A stretch of DNA of 41,854 nucleotides, from IMG/VR virus record IMGVR_UViG_3300037264_005121, positions 1 to 41,854 of that record; one strand, given 5' to 3'. Below are positions 38,519 through 41,854 of the stretch, piece after piece. The position numbers were made by a program, and so were the translations under genes. The notes under the pieces were generated by a model. The model saw only the letters and a list, made by a program, of their open reading frames with translations. It had not been told where the DNA came from and searched no databases. Each line of letters starts with the position of its first letter. The stretch's first letter is position 1. This stretch comes from a virus.

Positions 38519-38718
38519 GCCAGCAGCTCGCCGGGTCCCAGGAGCCGGAAGCCGGCGTGGTGCGCCGCCTCGCGCTGTTCCTTCGTGGGCGTCCAGCCGA
38601 GGCGAACGATGTGCATGTCCGTTGCGATCGCGTTGTGGATCTGCGCGGCGCCGCTACAGAGCTGCGCCACGAGCTCGTTGGGCGGGATCTCCGTGGGGTC
38701 CGAGAACGGCTTCCTCAT
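38515..38718 (-). CDS. Small hypothetical protein, 67 aa
   Basis: The start is ATG at 38718 (minus), overlapping the kinase stop as ATGA. The longer open frame upstream is shadow. The product ('MRKPFSDPTEIPPNELVAQL', 'CSGAAQIHNAIATDMHIVRL') is helical and not recognised. The tail 'WTPTKEQREAAHHAGFRLLG' is basic and amphipathic. Translation is probably coupled to the dNMP kinase gene. Confidence 0.6.
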   Translation of the reverse strand: MRKPFSDPTEIPPNELVAQLCSGAAQIHNAIATDMHIVRLGWTPTKEQREAAHHAGFRLLGPGELLA

Positions 38719-39281
38719 GTGGCGATCTGCATGATGGTGGTGTGCGCGACTTTCTCGCGGAGCTGCTCGAGCGTTCCGTCGTTGAGGATGATCTCGTCGA
38801 AGAGCGCCTCGCCTTCGAGCGCACGCTTCCGCATGTCGCGGACCTCGGTCTCGCTCGGATGGAGATCGCTCTCGGGGAGCCCCGGACGGTAGACGAGGAC
38901 GTTCATGACCTTGGCGTAGCCCTCTAGCTGCTCGGCGGGGTTCGTGCGCTCGTTGTAGAAGCGCCCATCCGAGACCACGACCACGTCCGGCGACTTCGAG
39001 CTGCGCACGTAGTCGACGGTGCGGTCGATCCACACGTTCTTGTGGACGCCGTCGCGACCGACCGCGGTCCCGAACCACTGCCACCAATGCCGCGCCGTCT
39101 TCCCGTAGAAGAGCTTCGTCTCCTTCTCGGAGTCGGGGAGATCGTGCGGGACACCGATCAGAGCCTCGGCTCCGAGCTTGAGCGCGAGGGCGAACGAGAC
39201 GACCTTGCCACCGAGCTTCTCGGCGATTGCCGCGGCGACCTCGTTCTTCCCGTGTCGCTTCTCCCCGAATACGACGATCAT
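38715..39281 (-). CDS. Deoxynucleoside monophosphate kinase
   Basis: The start is ATG at 39281 (minus); the long open extension to 39845 is shadow. The 188-residue product has Walker A 'VVFGEKRHGKNEVAAAIA' (G6 to N13 region). It also has a dNMP-kinase core 'ARHWWQWFGTAVGRDGVHKN' followed by 'VWIDRTVDYV', close to the 'LQ..GTE..R....W' pattern of T4 gp1-like enzymes. 'VVVSDGRFYNER' supplies the Walker B-like segment. It phosphorylates dNMPs to dNDPs, feeding phage DNA synthesis. It lies on the strand opposite the replication genes. Confidence 0.78.
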   Translation of the reverse strand: MIVVFGEKRHGKNEVAAAIAEKLGGKVVSFALALKLGAEALIGVPHDLPDSEKETKLFYGKTARHWWQWFGTAVGRDGVHKNVWIDRTVDYVRSSKSPDVVVVSDGRFYNERTNPAEQLEGYAKVMNVLVYRPGLPESDLHPSETEVRDMRKRALEGEALFDEIILNDGTLEQLREKVAHTTIMQIAT

Positions 39282-39286
39282 TGTTT

Positions 39287-39979
39287 TCAAGCTACGTAGC
39301 CCCTTCTCGTTGAGTAGATGATCTTCTTCTTGACCGCTGCCTTGGCGCGCCGGCACTTCTTCCCGCACACGAGGGTGTTCACGTGCTTCGCTGAGAAGTA
39401 CCTGTCGCACATCCCGCAGGTCTTCGCGTAGCGCTTCGTCTTGCGTGTGCGCGCTCGCTCCTCGCGTTCCATGAGGAGTCGCTCGAGCTTGTTGTGTCGT
39501 CGGCAGCAGAACCGTTGGCGCTTCTCGGAGACGGCCTGGAGCCCAAGTCGTTCGAGCCGTTGCAGCATGGCGATCATGGTCACGCCGCACGCGAGGGCGA
39601 TCTGCTTCGCCGTGAAGCCCTTCGCGATCAAGGGCGCGACTTCGGTGCGCCAGCGCGCGTGCTCGAAGGCGGACTTCCGTGCGGCCCCGCGCGGCGCGAC
39701 GAGCGCGGCCTCGCTCGCAGTCAGGCGGTACTCGGACGGTGGGCGCCCGGTCTTCCCTGGCGCGTGCGGCCCTACCCGGAACTCGAGCTTGTGCCCGCGG
39801 CGCTGCTCGACGCGCAGGTGCGAGGCTACGTGCAGAGGTGGGCACCCCGTGGCCTCCGCGATCGCCTTGGCGGTGCGCCAGGCTCCGTCACGCGCGAGCT
39901 CGAAGATCCGCCGCTGTACGTTCGCGTCGGTGTCCCAAGTGTACTTACGTGGGCGGTGGTTCGGGCGGTGCCGCGCCAT
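39287..39979 (-). CDS. HTH protein with C-terminal zinc motif
   Basis: ATG at 39979 (minus) is preferred; GTG at 40066 is an in-frame alternative but its added N-terminus does not look coding and lacks a ribosome site. The 230-residue, very basic product has two helix-turn-helix-like segments ('AKAIAEATGCPPLHVASHLR' and 'KGFTAKQIALACGVTMIAML'). A C-terminal Cys motif follows ('CGMCDRYFSAKHVNTLVCGK' then KC). Likely a DNA-binding regulator. It lies between a ribbon-helix-helix protein and the dNMP kinase. Confidence 0.65.
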   Translation of the reverse strand: MARHRPNHRPRKYTWDTDANVQRRIFELARDGAWRTAKAIAEATGCPPLHVASHLRVEQRRGHKLEFRVGPHAPGKTGRPPSEYRLTASEAALVAPRGAARKSAFEHARWRTEVAPLIAKGFTAKQIALACGVTMIAMLQRLERLGLQAVSEKRQRFCCRRHNKLERLLMEREERARTRKTKRYAKTCGMCDRYFSAKHVNTLVCGKKCRRAKAAVKKKIIYSTRRGYVA

Positions 39980-40072
39980 CGGGACCGCCGGCTCGAAGAG
40001 CACATGACAGAACCGGAAGGCGCAGCGTTGGAGCTGCGCTCGGACAAGGACGAGGGGGTACTCCACAGCGAC

Positions 40073-40264
40073 TTACGCTGCGCCGACTTCGGCCTCAGAG
40101 GCGATCTGCGCCCCGGCGGTGGCGAGGAGGCGGATCATGTGCGACGTGGCCGTCGTCTCCTCTGCCTTCGCCTGCTTCTGGATGCGAGCGTAAAGCGAGT
40201 GCGGAAGGCGGAGTAGCACCCTCACGGAGTTGGCGTCGCCCTTCTTGTTGGCGTTCGCGGGCAT
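40073..40264 (-). CDS. Ribbon-helix-helix regulator, 63 aa
   Basis: The start is ATG at 40264 (minus), with GGGGAG about 8 bases upstream. The 63-residue product has the ribbon-helix-helix pattern: beta strand 'SVRVLLRLP', helix A 'HSLYARIQKQAKAEETT', helix B 'SHMIRLLATAG'. Such Arc/MetJ-type proteins bind operators as dimers. It is the first gene of the minus-strand cluster and faces the AEP-like primase gene across a 195-base gap, where it may act. Confidence 0.72.
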   Translation of the reverse strand: MPANANKKGDANSVRVLLRLPHSLYARIQKQAKAEETTATSHMIRLLATAGAQIASEAEVGAA

Positions 40265-40459
40265 GTCGTCGCTCCCCTGTCTGGCGTTCTACCACAACAC
40301 CCCGGACAACATCCAGCCGCGCCGTTTCGTTTTCCCCAGACCCTTGAGACCCAAGACATTGTGGCGTTTAGGGGATTGTGGTTGCGGGAGGTTAGGCTCG
40401 ATGGTTAGGATTTCCGTTTCGCGTCCTGGTCGGGTTGCGGCCCTAAGTCACGGTGCTAA
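40265..40459. promoter_or_regulatory. Divergent intergenic region with TTGTGG repeats
   Basis: The 195-base gap separates the minus-strand RHH gene and the plus-strand primase gene. ATTGTGG occurs at 40358-40364 and 40375-40381, 17 bases apart. An inverted related copy (ACCACAAC) lies at 40291-40298. They may be binding sites for the adjacent RHH or HTH protein. No strong sigma70 promoter could be chosen in either direction. Confidence 0.35.
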
Positions 40460-41854
40460 TTGAGTATAGCTTCAACGCTATCGAGCGGCTGCACCGTTGT
40501 TTTCGAGACGGTCTGCGGCCCCATCTCCAGTTACGACATTGACATAGAAGGACATCTCCGTGCTGGCCGAGGAAAGCCGCGCCCAAGTCCACCGTCCTCT
40601 TCGGACTTTTGGCGTAAGCTCCCGACCACCGAGTATCTTAGGACGCTGATCCTGGCCGCGGGGCACCGCGGTCGCGTCGTGCCTCCGAAGCTCCTTGATG
40701 TCGTGCTCAAGTTGTTCTCCGGTAACACCATCCCGCAGGTAGGGCGGCACGAGAACTTGGGCTACCGGAAGCTCTGGGCGCCGGGCTACCGGATCGACCG
40801 CGCGATCGCCTTCGAGGCGCACCTCCTTGGGATGTGGCATGCGGGCTCCTACCCCTTTGCCGGCGTCGGTTTCGGGTGCTCGTATGTCGTCTTTGATATA
40901 GACGACCACTCGCCCCCGACCGAACATGGTGCCTCTAACTCGTCGCCGCGACTGAGGAAGCTACTCGCCGTCCTGCGTGGAGTTGGGCTAGAGCCGGTCA
41001 TAGCTACTTCCATGGGCGGGCGCGGCTTCCACGTCTACGTTTTCCTGGACGCGTCTATCGCGCCTGATATAGCCCACCGCGCTGGCAAGGCGATCGTCGC
41101 CGCTGCGGGGATCACGGAGTGCGAGGTCCGTCCAAGCGAGCACCACCCGAAGGGGCTCGGCGCCGCCCACGCGTTGCCGCTCCACCCGTTCGACTGGTGG
41201 TTCGAGACCGGCGGCGATCTCCTCGATGAGCGCCTCCAGCCTGTGGGGCTCGAGCGCCGCGACGGTCTTCCTGGGCGGGACCCCCAGGCAATCCTTGAGC
41301 ACCTCGAGTACGCCCACGTGCACCGCAACCCCTGGCGCCTGGTCCACGAGCTCGCCGACGGGTCGGGGCTCCTTGAGCGGGTCACTTGTCAAGTCGGACC
41401 GTTCGTCGCCTCTGACCCCGAGCGCGAGTGGGACGACCGCAAGATCCTTCTCGCCATGGAGAAGCGCCATCCGCAGTTCAGGAAGGCGCTCAACACGCGA
41501 GCCTCCCGTTGGCCGGGTGCCCGCTCCGCGCGCGAGCTGACCCTTGCCCGTCTCATGGCGCGGCAGGGTGTCTCGAAGGATGGTGTCGTCGCGGCGCTCC
41601 TCGCGCTCGGCGGGAAGACCGCAGAGCGTCGCCTCGATCGCACTTACCTGGAGTCGCTCACCGAGTTAGGGCCGAGTAAGGGTCTCGCGCTCGAAGGGCT
41701 AGCCGGCACGCAAGTTCAAGTAAATCGACGTGGGCATGGCGAACATGTGGCGCCGAACAACGGTCCTTCCAGCACTTACCTTGCGCGTTTGCCTAAATGT
41801 GTTCTACATCTACAACAAGCATCATCTACCCCGCCAGGGCAGTGGAAGCGTGTC
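40460..41854 (+). CDS. Archaeo-eukaryotic-type primase/polymerase (incomplete at window end)
   Basis: The frame is open from just after TAA 40457-40459 to the end of the window with no stop. The start is uncertain: TTG 40460 is the first candidate and GTG 40679 the next. At least 464 residues are visible. The core has the AEP catalytic pattern: 'YVVFDIDDHSPP' (DxD motif, encoded near 40890-40925) and 'VIATSMGGRGFHVYVFLD' (the 'S.GG.G.H' motif, near 40997-41050). 'EVRPSEHHPKGLGAAHALPL' then 'HPFDWWFE' are the conserved basic/aromatic strand region of this superfamily. A helical region follows ('RELTLARLMARQGVSKDGVV'). AEP enzymes make primers or act as primase-polymerases. Why a phage with a DnaG-like primase needs this too is open. 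Confidence 0.72.
   Translation, partial: MSIASTLSSGCTVVFETVCGPISSYDIDIEGHLRAGRGKPRPSPPSSSDFWRKLPTTEYLRTLILAAGHRGRVVPPKLLDVVLKLFSGNTIPQVGRHENLGYRKLWAPGYRIDRAIAFEAHLLGMWHAGSYPFAGVGFGCSYVVFDIDDHSPPTEHGASNSSPRLRKLLAVLRGVGLEPVIATSMGGRGFHVYVFLDASIAPDIAHRAGKAIVAAAGITECEVRPSEHHPKGLGAAHALPLHPFDWWFETGGDLLDERLQPVGLERRDGLPGRDPQAILEHLEYAHVHRNPWRLVHELADGSGLLERVTCQVGPFVASDPEREWDDRKILLAMEKRHPQFRKALNTRASRWPGARSARELTLARLMARQGVSKDGVVAALLALGGKTAERRLDRTYLESLTELGPSKGLALEGLAGTQVQVNRRGHGEHVAPNNGPSSTYLARLPKCVLHLQQASSTPPGQWKRV

Noticed and set aside
40478-41470. Minus-strand open frames opposite the AEP-like gene (40478-40927, 40988-41470)
   Set aside because: The plus frame holds coherent AEP motifs and stays open to the window end. 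The minus frames lack domain patterns.
1-41854. Integrase, repressor or attachment site (temperate lifestyle), and CRISPR array
   Set aside because: No recombinase motif, CI-type repressor, tRNA att site or regularly spaced repeats were seen. Genes outside the window could still change this view.

Overview
The window is one continuous stretch of a tailed bacteriophage genome with a contractile (myovirus-type) tail. The evidence is an ordered set of sheath, tube, chaperone, tape measure, hub, spike, gp25, J-type wedge, I-type protein and fibres, followed by a phage replication module. The DNA is visibly GC-rich, genes are tightly packed, many start with GTG, and stop/start overlaps (GTGA, ATGA) are common. 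No integrase, repressor, insertion sequence, tRNA or CRISPR array was recognised. The host cannot be named. A lipoprotein next to a holin-like protein would fit a diderm host, but that is weak inference.

Layout. (1) 1-3598: virion surface or head-associated proteins, including two neighbours with related C-terminal domains and a beta-helix protein. (2) 3595-4785: small genes, among them a phospholipase A2-like protein and a membrane/coiled-coil protein. (3) 4901-7037: head-tail connector and tail-completion proteins. (4) 7065-26620: the tail. This runs sheath (1190 aa, very large), tube, a chaperone pair with a likely programmed frameshift, tape measure, tube-junction, LysM-like/gp53, D-type hub, gp5/V spike, gp25, J wedge, I protein, and four fibre or adhesin genes, one glycine-rich. 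A perfect 13-bp hairpin follows. (5) 26737-27717: lipoprotein, unknown protein and holin-like protein (a possible lysis cassette; no endolysin seen). (6) 27817-38518: replication and DNA metabolism on the + strand. This runs family-4-type uracil-DNA glycosylase, winged-helix protein, DnaC-like loader, DnaB-like helicase, DnaG-like primase, SSB-like protein with a long Pro/Gln/Gly tail and acidic tip, family A DNA polymerase, zinc/winged-helix small proteins, and a DUF4031-methyltransferase fusion. (7) 40264 down to 38515: a minus-strand cluster of ribbon-helix-helix protein, HTH/zinc protein, dNMP kinase and a small protein. (8) 40460 to the window end: a divergent, incomplete gene for an archaeo-eukaryotic-type primase.

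How the parts fit: the loader, helicase, DnaG-like primase, SSB and Pol A look like a nearly complete phage replisome, with UDG guarding against uracil, dNMP kinase feeding nucleotides and a methyltransferase modifying DNA. The second, unrelated primase is the most surprising metabolic element. The most surprising structural element is a small beta-domain with a 'DDG...DY.TG' signature, which appears repeatedly inside the sheath, the J wedge and the I protein, as if the tail had been decorated throughout with one module.
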